NCBI GenBank assembly: GCA_032622095.1
Contig: CP136069.1
Coordinates: forward strand, 66,551,319 to 66,615,318
Length of the DNA stretch: 64,000 nucleotides
Origin: Siphonodentalium dalli
Taxonomy: Eukaryota > Mollusca > Scaphopoda > Gadilida > Siphonodentaliidae
Direction of reading: 5' to 3'
Shown: in pieces, positions 27,801-42,800 of the stretch
Layout of the letters: every line of letters begins with the position of its first letter
Numbering within the stretch: position 1 is the first letter of the stretch
Program-made: the position numbers and the translations under genes
Notes under the pieces: generated by a model
The model's database searches: none
Told to the model about the DNA's origin: nothing
Seen by the model: only the letters and a program-made list of their open reading frames with translations

Positions 27801-30800
27801 TATAAGACAATCAAATGCTGAGAATTTATAGTCATTAGTAGGATGCAAATAAGTCTGACTGCACGGGAACACCACTTAAGTGATTCGAGTTCATTTGAAC
27901 TTCATCGACTGAGATTACTCAAACTCAGTAATGTTAGAAGTATAGACCGAGCGTATGTAAATAGGGTTGGTTCTCAGAGTTTGCATTCTGCCAATTTCTC
28001 TTTGAAATGTGCCCAGGCATCTGATTTACTCATTTCTTGGGTATCCATGATACTGTCTGCAAGTGGTGAGTCGGAGAGAAGAAGTCAAATGATCACGCCG
28101 TACTGCAGTGAAAACGATTGTATTGATCTTTGCCGATGACCAGGTGGCGTCAGTGCACGTGTTTTACCGGACATCGGAATATCAAAGATGACGTCATGCA
28201 TCTTTGATGTTTAGCCGCCAATGCCAGACTATGTAATCTACCATTCATGGAAGACTTTTGATCTGGAGGACCTGAACACGATAGTTTTTATCAGTGGCAT
28301 TGCATGTGTGTATTTATACATAGCGGTTAACCGGTTGATCGTAGTTCAACCGGTTGCTGACGGTAGCCGGTTGCCAACCGGTTATCCGGATATCCGTTTC
28401 AGCACTACCAATTTCACCCTCCAGATACCTCATTTTGCTTTGGCTTCATCTTCTGGGAAGTATCTATATCTCAAATTAACATTATTTTTAGCTACGTATG
28501 TTCAGTTACTATATCCCCTAAATTGCAGAAGATACTTTGCATAATTGAGGTGACTAATGTGTGACCACCACCAGCTTCAACTGAGGAGCTTAGGTCTCAC
28601 ATTGCAGTTGAAGCCTAAGCAGAATGAGTTTTCCAGAGGGTGAATTTGGTGATACTAGTCCACCGTCTTACTGTTACAGTGACATTATCCATTAAAGTCC
28701 AATTAGCCTAATAAAATAACAAAGTTTAATCAAAACTTGACGGTAAACATTGCAAAAGGTCAAAGCATTGAATATATTCTGAAAATCAAATTTAAACTAA
28801 AATATTTGATGTTACTACATGATTAGCGAAGTTCATTGACAAATCACTGTAACAGTTTTATTTACATAATGAGTGGTTTCAACTTGCAAAATATTTTATT
28901 GGGGAACTATCAATAAAGAATATAAGAACAAAGTTTATCTATTTCTCCATGTTTTTCTTAGTGGTGATGCTTTTACAGACAAATCATGTGTTAACAAGTA
29001 ACGTACAAAAAACCGTAACAATGCATCAATGACAAGGGCAAACTGGATATGGAAATAATCGATTCAGATGATATCAGAGATATCAACATCGAATCGAATC
29101 GAAGGGAACGGGAAGATTCGGTCGTGGGAAGATTCGGCCTGGTATTTTTTGGTCGCGCTAAGATTCGGCTGGGAAGATTCGGCTGAGAAGATTCGGCCAG
29201 TCATTTGGTCTAGCTAATTATGGAGGGATTATGACTAGTGCAGGGATTATGGATTGCGGGCACAGCTTGGTCTTTGTCTTATTGACAGAACATATCTTGT
29301 TTTTTTTTATTTGGCCAAATTTGGTGAAATATGCCCCAAAAAATTCAGAAATGATAAAAAAAAATCCCGGACTGCGTGAACCCTGGTATTCGGAAATACC
29401 AGCTTTTGAGTAATTATTTTTACAGAACAAAAGATACAACTTACATATGTCATCCTTCCTGCCAACTACTTCAGATAATTTTCCAAGATTTTCGAGCATT
29501 TCCATGGATTTGCCTGCGAGGATGATTTTCACTAACACCGGCTGTAGAAAGGTTGGAGTAAACTTTGATAGAATTTGAGCTTGTTCTTCGATTATTTCAG
29601 CTTTCGTCTTGGTAGCAAATCCTGAACTGGTCTTCGTATCACACACCGAGAGAGTGAAAGCCGTTTCCCAGAATGTCTCATCCAACGATTTCACTTCCTT
29701 ATTCCTGGAATACCAATAATTCATTATTAACCCTTTACCCAACAAAACGGCCAAAAACGCCCAAATAAAGCTTCAACAGCCTTGGGTCTGTCTCAATAGA
29801 ACCATACAAATATGGATATCATTGGAACCGGTTCATTGACCACATTGTGATGGTTACAGTTATGCACTGTGCCAATGGATTATCTTATATATGCGAGTCG
29901 ACCATAGGTCGCCTCGCATATATAAGAGAATGCATTGGCCTAAAAAAACTTTTTTTACAATTTTTTCTTACATTTTTTAACAATTTTTATAATATTTTTC
30001 TACATTCTTTGACAATTTTATCATTTTTAATATGTGTTAAGCCAATGCATTCTCTTATATATAAGAGAATGCATTGGCACAAGGCCGTTCTGTTGGGTAA
30101 AGGGTTAAAAGTATCCTTTGCTTAAAGGCCCACTTATTTTCGAATCCCAAGATCTTATAATACACAACATAATTATTCCACATAGTGCTCAAAAGTGATA
30201 AGAGATTCTCAGATTCACCCCAAGACTTCCCCCATTATTTAACCAGAATGCATCATAATTCACAACCAAAGAAAATTATAGACTATAGACTGGGAGTATA
30301 GACCAGATCGAAATTAAGCACAGAACAAAGACAAAATATGCCCGTGATAATTTCAACAAAGGGCCAGAACTCAGGAACCCAAATTTGAACTTGACTTGTG
30401 ATTTGTACTATTAAACTCACATACCAAATTTCATTCCATTCAGTTCAGTCTTACTAAAGTTTTCTTTATGGGTGGAACAAAACTAACTAAAGTTATCATC
30501 CAGAAACGATAAAAGTGAACGGATGGATGGACAAAATAACATAGTACGTCCTGTTTAAAATGGGCGTATAAAAGGATATAGGGAAAAGGGACGAAATTTA
30601 TACATTTCGAAAGAAAAAATTGATTCATTTTGCGTTTTTTTTGCCTAATTACTGTCCAATTACCAAGTTACGCTATGTCTGATTTCAAACACATAAGACT
30701 GTGGAAATGAAAGTGTCAATGACACTGTAGCTCAACTTGGAAAGGGAATAATTTAATGTATTACAGTCAATGGAGCGATTAGGAATGTGGAAAGTTGAAG

Positions 30801-33800
30801 GTACTAGTTTATAGAAATGAAGAGAAAAGTAAAATCCAAGATGGCTGCTGGCGGCCATGTTTTAGGCCGAATGACCCCAAATTGAGTCGTTCCCATCTAC
30901 ATGTCATCGTTAACATCCATGACAAATTTTATGACGATCAGACTAAAGGTACGACCTGTAGCCCATGCTAAAGAATTTAGTCATACAAAGAGTAAAATCC
31001 AAGATGGCTGCTGGCGGCCATGTTTTTTGGCCGAATGACCCCAAAATGACTAGTTCCCATCGTATACATGTCAATATTAACATTCATGACAAATTTTATG
31101 ATGATCAGAGTAAAGGTACGAGCTGTAGCCCGTGCTAAAGAATTTAGTCATACAAAGAGTAAAATCCAAGATGGCTGCTGGTGGCCATGTTTTTTGGCCG
31201 AATGACCCCAAAATTACTCGTTCCCATCTATATGTCAATATTAATATCCATGACAAATTTCATGATGATCAGACGAACAGTACGACATGTGGCCTGTGAT
31301 AATGGATTAAATTTTGAAATCCAAGATGGCCGCTGGCGGCCATGTTTTTTATTCAAATGACCCCAAAATGACTCGTTCCCATCTATATTCCAATTTCAAC
31401 AGCCATGACAAATTTTATGATGATCAGACTAAAGGTACGACATGTAGCCCGTGCTAAAGGATTTAGTCATACAAAGAGTAAAATCAAAGATGGCTGCTGG
31501 CGGCCATATTTTTTGGCCGAATGACCCCAAAACGACTCGTTCCGATCTACATGTCATTATTAACATTCATGACAAATTTTATGATGATCAGACTAAAGGT
31601 ACAACCTGTAGCCCGTGCTAAAGGATTTAGTCATACAAAGAGTAAAATCCAAGATGGCTGCTGGAGGCCATGTTTTTTGGCCGAATAACCCCAAAATTAC
31701 TCGTTCCCATCTACATGTCAATATTATCATCCATGACAAATTTCATGATGATCAGACGAACAGTACGACCTGTGGCCCGTGCTAATGGATTAAATTTTGA
31801 AATCCAAGATGGCCACTGGCGGCCATGTTTTTTGTACGAGTGACCCCAAAATGACTCGTTCCCATCTACATTCCAATTTCAACAGCCATGACAAATTTTA
31901 TGATGATCAGACTAAAGGTACGACCTGTAGCCCGTGCTAAAGGATTTAGTCATACAAAGAGTAAAATCAAAGATGGCTGCAGGCGGCCATGTTTTTTGGC
32001 CGAATGACCTCAAAATGACTCGTTCCCATCTACATGTCATTATTAACATTCATGACAAATTTTATGATGATCAGACTAAAAGTAGGACCTGTAGCCCGTG
32101 TTAAAGGATTTAGTCATACAAAGAGTAAAATCCAAGATGGCTGCTGGCGACCATGTTTTTTGGCCGAATGACCCCAAAATTACTCGTTCCCATCTGCATG
32201 TCATTGTTAATATCCATGACAAATTTTGTGATGATCAGACTAAAGGTACGACCTGCAGCCCGTGCTAAAGAATTTAGTCATACAAAGAGTAAAATCCAAG
32301 ATGGCTGCTGGCGGCCATGATTTTTGGCCGAATGACCCCAAAATTACTCGTTCCCATCTACATGTCAATATTATCATCCATGACAAATTTCATGATGATC
32401 AGAATAAAAATACGACCTGTAGCCCGTGCTAAAGAATTTAGTCATACAAAGAGTAAAATCCAAGATGGCCGCTGGCGGCCATGTTTTTTGTCCGAGTGCC
32501 CCCAAAATGACTCGTTCCCATCTACATTCCAATTTCAACAGCCATGACAAATTTTATGATGATCAGACTAAAGGTACGACCTGTAGCCCGTGCTAAAGGA
32601 TTTAGTCATACAAAGAGTAAAATTCAAGATGGCTGCTGGCGGCCATGTTTTTTGGCCGAATGACCCCAAAATGACTCGTTCCCATCTACATGTCATTATT
32701 AACATTCTTGACAAATTTTATGATGATCAGAATAAAAATACGACCTGTAGCCCGTGCTAAAGAATTTAGTCATACAAAGCGTAAAATCCAAGATGGCTGC
32801 TGGCGGCCATGTTTTTGGACCGAATGACCCCAAAATTACTCGTTCCCATCTACATGTCAATATTAACATCCATGACAAATTTCATGATGATCAGACAAAC
32901 AGTACGGCCTGTAGCCCGTGCTAATGGATTGAATTTTGAAATCAAAGATGGCTGCTGGCGGCCATGTTTTTTTTCTGTATGACCCCAAAATTAATCATTC
33001 TGGTCTAAATGTTGATGTCAACAGCTATGACAAATTTCATAATGATCCGACCAAAGGTACGACATGTAGCCTGCATTGTTGACGCCTTACGTACACACGT
33101 ACACACGCGCACACGTACACACGGACGACGGACGACAAAGCCATGGCAATAGCTCAAACTTTACAAAGTAAAGTTGAGCTAAAAAGCAGACATTTTGAAT
33201 ATGAGTTTACTTTTGTAACAATACATATTGCGTACAGCCATGGAAGTGTAAAATGTATCAAACCTTGAAATAGTGCGTCTGTCATTTGCAGAATGAGGTC
33301 CCCAGAGGGTGAATTTAGTGATGCTACCCCGAATAGCGGGCTAGCATCACCAAATTCACCCTCTGTGGACCTCATTCTGCTTACACCTCAGCAGAATGAG
33401 GTTCCCAGAGGGTGAATTTGGTGATGCTAGCCCACTATGCGGGGTAGCATCACTAAATTCACCCTCTGGGGACCTCATTCTGCAAATGACAGACACACTA
33501 TTTCAAGGCTTGGGCCTGTAGTACCTCTGTATGATGAACTCTTGTGCAGGATCATTCAAACAACCATTAGTAATCCAGTCATCTATTATCTGTATGTACG
33601 GCTTACAGGTCTCCAACCACACAGGCAGCAACACAGACATCTGAAAAGCATTCAACAATAAGTTACAGTAATGCACTAAATAATCGACTCCTTAACCGCA
33701 GCAGAATTATGGTAATTTTTCAGGATTTAGTCGGAAATATGGCTTGTTGCCATTTCCGATGAATGGCAACAAGCCATATTTCCGTCTAAATCCTGAAAAA

Positions 33801-36800
33801 TTACCCATTATTCTCACTGAGAGCTTTCCGAAGAATGGCAACAAGCCATATTTCCGACTAAATCCTGAAAAATTACCCATAATTCTGCTGTGGTTAAGGA
33901 GTCAACTATTTAGGGCATTACTCACTGCATTACTGTACAAATCCAGCCACACAGGCAGTAACATAGACATCTGAAATTCATTCAAGAAAAGCATGAGAGC
34001 GTGCAATTTTTAATTTCTGGGCCACACACCAACGAAGCATTGCACCCCTGCGTCGGCTAGTTCTGGGTTTAATTTCAGATGAAGCATTCCACCCCTGCGT
34101 TGTCTAGTTCTGGGTTTAATTTCAGACGAAGCATTCCACCCCTGCGTTGTCTAGTTCTGGGTTTAATTTAAGACGAAGCATTCCACCCCTGCGTTGTCTA
34201 GTTCTGAATTTAATTTCAGACGAAGCATTCCACCCCTGCGTTGTCTAGTTCGTGTTTAATATCAGATGAAGTATTCCACCCCTGCGTTGTCTAGTTCTGG
34301 GTTTAATATCAGACGAAGCATTCCACCCCTGCATTGTCTAGTTCTGGATTTAATTTCAGATGAAGCAATCCACCCCTGCGTTGTTTAGTTCTTGGTTTAA
34401 TTTCAGACGAAGCATTCCACCCCTGCGTTGTCTAGTTCTGGGTTTAATTTCAGACGAAGCATTCCACCCCTGCGTTGTTTAGTTCTTGGTTTAATTTCAG
34501 ACAAAGCATTCCACCCCTGCGTTGTCTAGTTCTGGGTTTAATTTAAGATGAAGCATTCCACCCCTGCGTTGTCTAGTTCTGGGTTTGATTTCAGTTGCCC
34601 GGAGCCATTATTTCCTGAAATATCTCCATAACAAGAGTATCGCTGGGGTGTAAATAGGCCCGTGGTGTTAATTCCAACAAAGGGCCATAACTCTGGTGAA
34701 AATTGGCGGGCGGAACCAAACTTGACCTATATTTTGGGCTGGTAAACTCACATACCAAATTTCATTCCATTCAGTTCAGACTTACTAAAGTTATCATCCA
34801 AAAACCAAAATTGAGTGCAAATTCCAACAAAAAGAACCAGAACTCTGGTGAAAATTGGTGGGCGGAACACAATTTCGAATTTTATGCTAGTAAACCCACA
34901 TACCAAATGTCATTCCATTCAGTTGAGACTATCTAAAATTATCAGCAGGAAACCAAATGTGTGGGAGGGGTGGGTATTTTTTATATCTTACTGTGAAGGA
35001 TACATACATCAGTGTATTATATATCTCATGAACTGAGAGGGGATGGGGGGTTGTGGGTATAACTAATAACTTACTGTAGAGGATACATGTCCGCTAAGGG
35101 TCTCGTATTGCATGAGTGCGTAGTACATGACTTGTAGCAGATGGGCCACTTTATGGTGGTTCTTCGGGTACGTTTCGGCAGCAGTTATCCCGTCTCTATA
35201 TATCGCATGAACTGCACTTATTTGCGGAATCCATATTCTCAGTTCATTCATCGTATCAGCGAGAGTAAACGACTCTTCTGAAAAAGAAACAGGCTGATTA
35301 TTACTATAGTAATGCCCTAAATAATCGACTCCTTAACCACAACAGAATTATGGGTAATTTTTCAGGATTTAGTCAGAAATCACCCTCTGGGGACCTCAAT
35401 CTGATTAGGATTCAACTGCTATGGGAGAAATACAATCAGGTTCCCCAGTTGAAGTTGGTGATATTCACCTATTAGTCACCTCGATTATGCATTTTATTTT
35501 CTACAAATTAGGGGATATAAAAATTAACTAAAACAATGTTAATTTGAGAATTTAGATATTTCCCAGAAAATGAGGCCTAAGCAGAATGAGGTCCCCAGAG
35601 GGTGAATTTGGTAATGCTAGCACACTGTGTGGGTTAGCATCACTAAAATCACCCTCTGGGGACCTCATTCTGTAAATCACACACTATTTCCAGGCTTGAT
35701 AGGAAATGTTAAACTTATTATCTAAATAATTCCCTCAATAAATAGGACTCCTGTACTTTCATTTATCTGTCGTCTGCTCATGTACATCCCAGCAAATCAA
35801 TAATAGGCCAATATGACGTACACTCTTTCACTGACTGGGAGAATTTATGATGGGTTAAAATAGACTTGCTTATGTTTTCTTATCACTCCTTCAAAATTAG
35901 GTATGCATAATTTGGATGTCAAAAAAGTCTGTTTCATTGATGGAGCAGGTTTATGACTTTATGTACAATGGTAGCCGGCCGTGAGCGGAAGATAAAAAAA
36001 TAAAATAATATCCATTATTACAGTTATTTACCTTGTTCAATAATTTTCTTCTCCATATCTGACAGAGCCTTTCTGTACTTTCCTAGGAACTGTAGCATGG
36101 TTGAAGCAAATGCCTGGTATGTCTGGGAGGTATAATCGCATTGATCATCAGTACTTATATTAACATAGCTAACTCCGTCTATGAATGTCTGTAAAGCATG
36201 AACTTCAGCAGCACATTCAAGTATTCTGGTGAAAAAATCTCGCATTGTTTCCTGGAATTCATTTAAAGATATTTAGCAGCGGGGAAGCGTCACCCCCCTG
36301 GGGACCTCATTCTGCAAATCTCACCAAGCCTGCAAATAGTGTGTCTGTCATTCCAGGAGCAAGCCTGCAAATAGTGTGTCTGTCATTTCCCAGAGGGTAA
36401 ATTTAATGATGCTATCCCATCTTCTGGGAAGTATCTATAGTCTCAAATTAATATTGTTTCAGTTACTTTATCCCTTCTGTTCAGTTTCTATAAACCCCTA
36501 ATTTGAAAAATATAAAATGCATAATCGAAGTAACTAATGGGTGAACATCACTAAACTTCAACTGGGGAACTTTAATCTGATCCTAGGTCTCCCATAGCAG
36601 TTCAGGTCTAAGCAGAATGAGGTACCGAGAGGATGAATTTGGTGGTGCTAGCCCGCAGTGTGGACCAGCGTCACTAAATTCACTGCCTGGGGACCTCATT
36701 CTGCAAATGTCAGACACACTATATCCAGACTTGCACCTGTCAGGATTCAAACCACCTTTGACAATGCTGGATGGCTTATGACTCCTTAATGCACCATACA

Positions 36801-39800
36801 CCTTACCGACTGAGCCATTGGGAGCCCACTGTGAACCAGGGCACTATCCAGGGTGGTTTTAATACCAGTTACAGGTTTTGTCGACAAAACTGTGGAAGCC
36901 AAAATGTCCACATATTTCAAATGAATGATTTATATTCAACCAAACAGTTCCTAAGGCATTTTTTTCCGAATAAATCAGGGGGGTGTGGGGGTCGGAATTT
37001 TTTTTTTCCTTTCGACCCTTGTTGGGACCCACCCACCCCCCGCGTCCAAATTTTTTTTCCATTTTCGGCAGTTTTTTCCCCGACCATTTTTTGACACCCA
37101 ACCCCTTTTAACACTAAAACAGAGATTTGCGGGGGGGGGGGGGGATTCACTGTAAACAGCTGTATATGAATTTCTGTGCATACTATTTGTCATGGATGTT
37201 AACATTGACATGTAAATAGGAACGAGTCATTTTGGGGTCATTCGGCCAAAAAAATATGGCTGCCAGCAGCCATCATTGATTTCAAAATTCAATCCATTAG
37301 CATGGGCTATACTGTTTGTCTGATCATCGTGAATTTTTTTATTTATGTTATTAACATTCTAAGGTGTTTTTAGCCAAACTCATTGCAAAAACAGTCAAAA
37401 AGACTTCCAGGAAAAAAAATTTGAGTTGCAGAAAAAATTGTTTGTTGGTTCCATCAAGAGCACCCACCCACCCAGCATGTATACCCGGCATACATGCCCG
37501 GAAAAAAAATCCCCCCCACCTGAATAAGCCTTTATTTGCACATTCAAGTGTCCAGGCTTCAATGGGAGAACAGGTTTCCATGCTATACGCCTCAGTGACA
37601 GAGCCCGACATCACCTCTTTAAGTGGTAGAGATCACTGTGATTATAAAGAATGCAGAAGAAACCAACCTCTGTTAAATGTGAGCATGTGACTTCCTTCCT
37701 CATAGTGATCAGCCCATCATCAGAAATGTTGAAAATATACGAATCCTTGATTCCGGATAACAGCCTGCGATGGAAGAATAAGACAAGGTATTTTAAAATT
37801 TTAAAAGAAAATTTCAGTGATGAGGGAGGTGCCTGAGAACACAAATTTTGTATTTATATGGCCTAAGGACTAAATATTTACAATTGTATGCAGTTAAAAT
37901 ATTGTGTCGTCTGAAATGGTACAATCAATGTGGCTGGAACTTTCGCTACATTCTTTCAGTGGGCAATGTGCCTCAATACTTAATAGTTTGATTTAATGAA
38001 ATAAGTCCACACTATTGTCTTTTTTAAAGTATTAGGTACTACAGTATTAATAATATTCAAATTAATTACCACAGAGCTTCCCTCATAAGCTGGGTTTCCG
38101 TGACAACATTCTTCTCCTGTCTCTGATAAACTGGGTTCATTCTTTCCTTGTATGACTCCCTGAAAAATTTGAAATGTGTATAGAGGATCTCCAACGAGTT
38201 ATGTTGGGATACAGGATTTTATGAAGCGAGTTTGATAAATTTGATTCACAATGAGTCGTAGAGGAGTTGTGAATCAAATTTATCAAATGAGTTTCATAAA
38301 ACCTTATATCCCAACATAATGAGTTGAATATCTTTTATATTACATGAAAAAAACTAGAGCTTTATGCCTTTTTAACAAATAAAAATCCTTAACCCTTTCA
38401 GTGCCAGGTCCGATTTTTGTATCAACCCATATACCCTGTGCCAATGCATTCTCTTATATATGCGAGTCGAAAAACAGTCTGAGCCAATCCCTAGCCGCAT
38501 CATGTAGAGAGGGTATTAGCATCATGCGGAGAGGCAGTCCTAAGGAGATTGCATACAAAAAATTATTGAAATCGGTTCATAGTTGTTCGAGTTATGAGGT
38601 CGGGCGGACGGACGGACGGACGGACAGAACGACACACGGAGGGAGAAAGCGTGACAGACGGACGGATGGATGCAGTCAATCCAGTATACCCCCCATTTTC
38701 TTCGAAAGTGGGGGTATAAATATGTAATGGCTTATTAAATAATATAATAGGGTTATCATGTGATATATAAAGATCACAAATTCATAAAAGATATGTAACA
38801 AGAGGTAGGGCATGGCAAAATGCCAGGGTTTGGTCAACGAACATGCTTTATTCCAGAGCAATGTCCATTTCCATTGGTATAGTGTAATATGGACTAATTT
38901 AATAGTAGTGCCGACATTTTAGTAAGAGTATGCACACATAAAAACAAATGTGATAAGTCGAACAAGAGAATTGCTAGGTTGTGGCAAAATACGCCTGTGG
39001 TAATTCTAACAAAGGGCCAAAAGCCCATAACCCTAGTGAAAATTGGTCGGCGGAATCCAAATTTGAACTTGACCTATATTTGTGCTAGTAAACCCACATA
39101 CCAAATTTCATTCCATTCTGTTCAGACTTACTACAATTATCATCTGGAAATGAAACGAGCAAATGGATGGACAGAGAGACAGATGGTACAGACCAATAAC
39201 ATAATACATCCTGTTTTTATAAACGGGCGCATAGCAAATCCCTTTAGGCCCATTCGAGAATCCTGGGGTTAGCCCCCCCCCCCCCAAACACTCTCTCGAA
39301 TCCCTGGGTATAAGTCAAACCATGTGAGTGATGCCAAAACAAAAGTATAAGTCAAATGGCCATGGATTACAAACACTTTTGGCAGACCATCTGCATTGTT
39401 TTCATTGATTGACAATAACATGGTGTGACACTGACAGCTTGGGTTTAGGTCCAACTGAGCTGCAGAGTTAACATCACTCAACCACAATAATTAATACATT
39501 CTAACGACAGGCAGTGAGACTTGTTCATCTATGGCCATTTTATATTAGAATGATCAGCACAGAATGTCAATCTGCTGCTATTGGTCTGGCCATAATGTTG
39601 TGTGCTGCAATTAAAGTTGAATATTTGTCACTAAAGCACACATTCTGACACAAGAAAAAGAAATAATTTGAACATCAAAACAAAATTGTTAAAAAATGTA
39701 TAATTTTTTTTATGTATTTCATTAATAAAGGCACAAAATCATGAGGGGTTAAGAAGAGAACAAATCGGTCTGGACGATCCCGGGGTTAGCCCCCCCCCCC

Positions 39801-42800
39801 CCCCAAATCACAATTAATAATAAAATTTCATTGTGTCAATCAGAAATACAACCTCTTTACTTCCTTTTACTCTTCTTAACATATATTGTCCTACAATAGC
39901 ATCCATGGTACTGGGGCATTCACTAAAAGGACACTGTTTGGTAGATGGTCAGGGAATTGTACATCAATGTCGAGTAGTGGTCTGGAATTATTTTTTTCCC
40001 AAAATACCTAAAAATTTAGATGACAGTAATTTGAGTGAATTATATTTAACCCTTTCAGTGCCAGGTCCGATTTTTGTATCAACCCATATACCCTTTGCCA
40101 ATGCATTCTCTTATATATGCGAGTCGACCTATGGTCAACTCGCATATATAAGAGAATGCATTGGCCTAACAATTTTTCATCATTTGTTATTATTTAAAAA
40201 AAAAATTATAATTTATATTCTTTAAAAGACTTATTTTGTAAGTTTAGTGCCAGGGAATCTTACGTTTTTCATGGGCATCAAAATTATTACTATGAATACT
40301 TGGTGATAGTTTTGAGTTATAACATGCCCCAAAGGTTTTATCTAGTTTGTTTTTAAATTCGCTATAGCATGCTTAAGCATACCCAAAAATTTCAAACAAA
40401 AATTTAGGCCGATTTTACAGACCGTAAATTAGGGCCGATGAGATCGGCCCCTGGCACTGAAAGGGTTAAGCATACAGTATTGTCTATAATTTCTTTGATA
40501 ACTAATCATCAAGCCTCAAAATAGTGCATCTGACATTTGCAGAATGAGGTCCCCAGATGGTGAATTTAGTGAGGCTATCCCACTAGCATCACCAAATTCA
40601 CCCTCTGGGAACCTCATTTTACTTAGGCCTCAACTGCTATGGGAGACCATTAGTCACCTCAATTATGCATTTTATCTTCTGCAAATTAGGGCATATAGAA
40701 AGTGAACAGAAGGGAAAAAGTAACTAAAACCAATGTTAAATTTGAGACTATAGATACTTCCCTGAAGATGAGGCCTTAGCAGGATGAGGCCCCAAGAGGG
40801 TAAATTTGCTGTGCGGGATAGCATCACTAAATTTCCTTTCTGGGAACCTCATTCTGCAAATGTTAGACACACTATATCCAGGCTTGCTAATCATGATAAA
40901 ACAGAATACCTGGGTTGTAAAGGTTATTATTTATTAATGATATGAAATGGCAATATTGTTGCAAAATTATATAGGTAACATCGGTTTTTGCCTAGGCCGA
41001 TTTCTTCTACCTTCCAAAATATTGCCTTAGCATCTGTTCCTCAATTCCCATCTTTCCATCCAATCAAAAACAGTGTTTCTTACAAGATGAGTCAAATTAT
41101 TATTGATATTGAGAGATATATGAAATGCTCACCAATCAGTATTGAGATTTGCTGATGGATGGCATGCCAACTGAGGTTCTTGTTTGACTTTCCAATATTC
41201 AACGACAATGTTCTTCCTAAGCCAATCCAATTCATCTTCCTGGACGAGGGTATCTTCTGCTTCCTCATGAATGTCACCTTGCTTTATCTCCAATGTCTTT
41301 TTGTAAAAACTCACATGCTTTTTGTCATCTTTAAAATCTGAATAATCTTCAAACTCGGAATCTGATTCTCCCTGTAAAAATTGTGGTATTTGTGACTAAA
41401 CACTCATTGATTAGTAGCTAAACACTCATTGATTAGTAGCTAAACACTCAATGATTAGTAGCTAAACACTCATTGATTAGTAGCTAAACATTCATTGATT
41501 AGTAGCTAAACACTCATTGATTAGTAGTTCTCTTGGGGAATGTTCAGATATAGAGGATCTCCAATAAGTCTTAATTCTATACAAAATGTATTAATCAAAT
41601 TTAATGGACGAGGTTAATTAATTTTGTATAGAATTGGGACAATTTTGAGATCCATTTCATCACATAATCCCATTTTAGCACGGAAAATTATCTTGAAACT
41701 GCTGGGGTTTTAATAATTAAAAAATTTAATATTTATTTCCTTTTCACAACCAAAAAGGAAGCAAAGATACCTTCAAGAAAATTTATGGTTCCATTTTAAA
41801 TGTGTCTTTTCATGTTAACAAAATTGTTCAACCACTTTTATCACCCATGTTTATCTCACAGTCAACATTAAATAACCCAACACAAATATCGTTATTATAT
41901 TCTAATTAATAATCAAGTTTTGGCATTGACATCAACATCATTGCGCTAAGCTCTTACATCACTGCGCATGCTGATAATACACATGTGTCTTACTAAAAAT
42001 ATGAGGCTGGGTTTGGGGGCTAATTATGTGATAAGATTAATTCAACAAAGGGTTCGTATATTTCATGTAGTAATCTGAATATTTACTCCAAATGACAGAA
42101 ATTGAATCTGATGCACTTTATAGTCAAAATGCCCCTCTAAATAATAAAAGGCCGCTATGCCACATGTCCCCCGAATAAGGTGGCTACATTTGACTAATGG
42201 ATTTTTTTAACTGAAAAATTTGATTCTGGGAACAATGATTGAATAAAACTTTACTTCAAATGTCTATGTTGTTAACCCTTTGAGTGCCAGGTTGATTTTT
42301 GTATCAACCCATATACCCTGTGCCAATGCATTCTCTTATATATGCGAGTCGACCATAGGTCGCCTCGCATATATAAGAGAATGCATTGGCCTAACAATTT
42401 TTTTTTATTTTTTTTTTACAATTTTAATAATTTATTCTTATATTCTTTAACAGACTTATTTTGTAGGTTTAGGGCCAATGAGATCGGCCCCTGGCACTCA
42501 AAGGGTTAAGTTATACATGTTCATATGTAGAGTTATTTTTTTCATACATATTTATGTATTATGTGTTTAATCCTTTCATGACGGGAGCTGTGCTGGTGCA
42601 GCATTAAAGATCCTCTGCCAATGTATTCTCTTGTATATGCAAGTCTCCCATAGGGAGCCTCATATATAAGGGAATGACCTTGCTTGCAAGGTCAAGGTAA
42701 ATATTGTTAGGCAAATATATTCTCTTATATATGTGAGGCTCCCTATTTCAGCAGTCTACAGACAGAGTAATATGATCCGTAAATGCTTGATACTTTCCAT

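Noticed and set aside
27843-28139. 98-codon plus-strand frame inside the hAT-like element
   Set aside because: It lacks any hAT transposase motif, and its length is expected by chance in a 1.2-kb element.
34031-34597. Regular 47-bp repeats considered as a CRISPR array
   Set aside because: The repeats are contiguous with no unique spacers, in a eukaryotic intron; it is a minisatellite.
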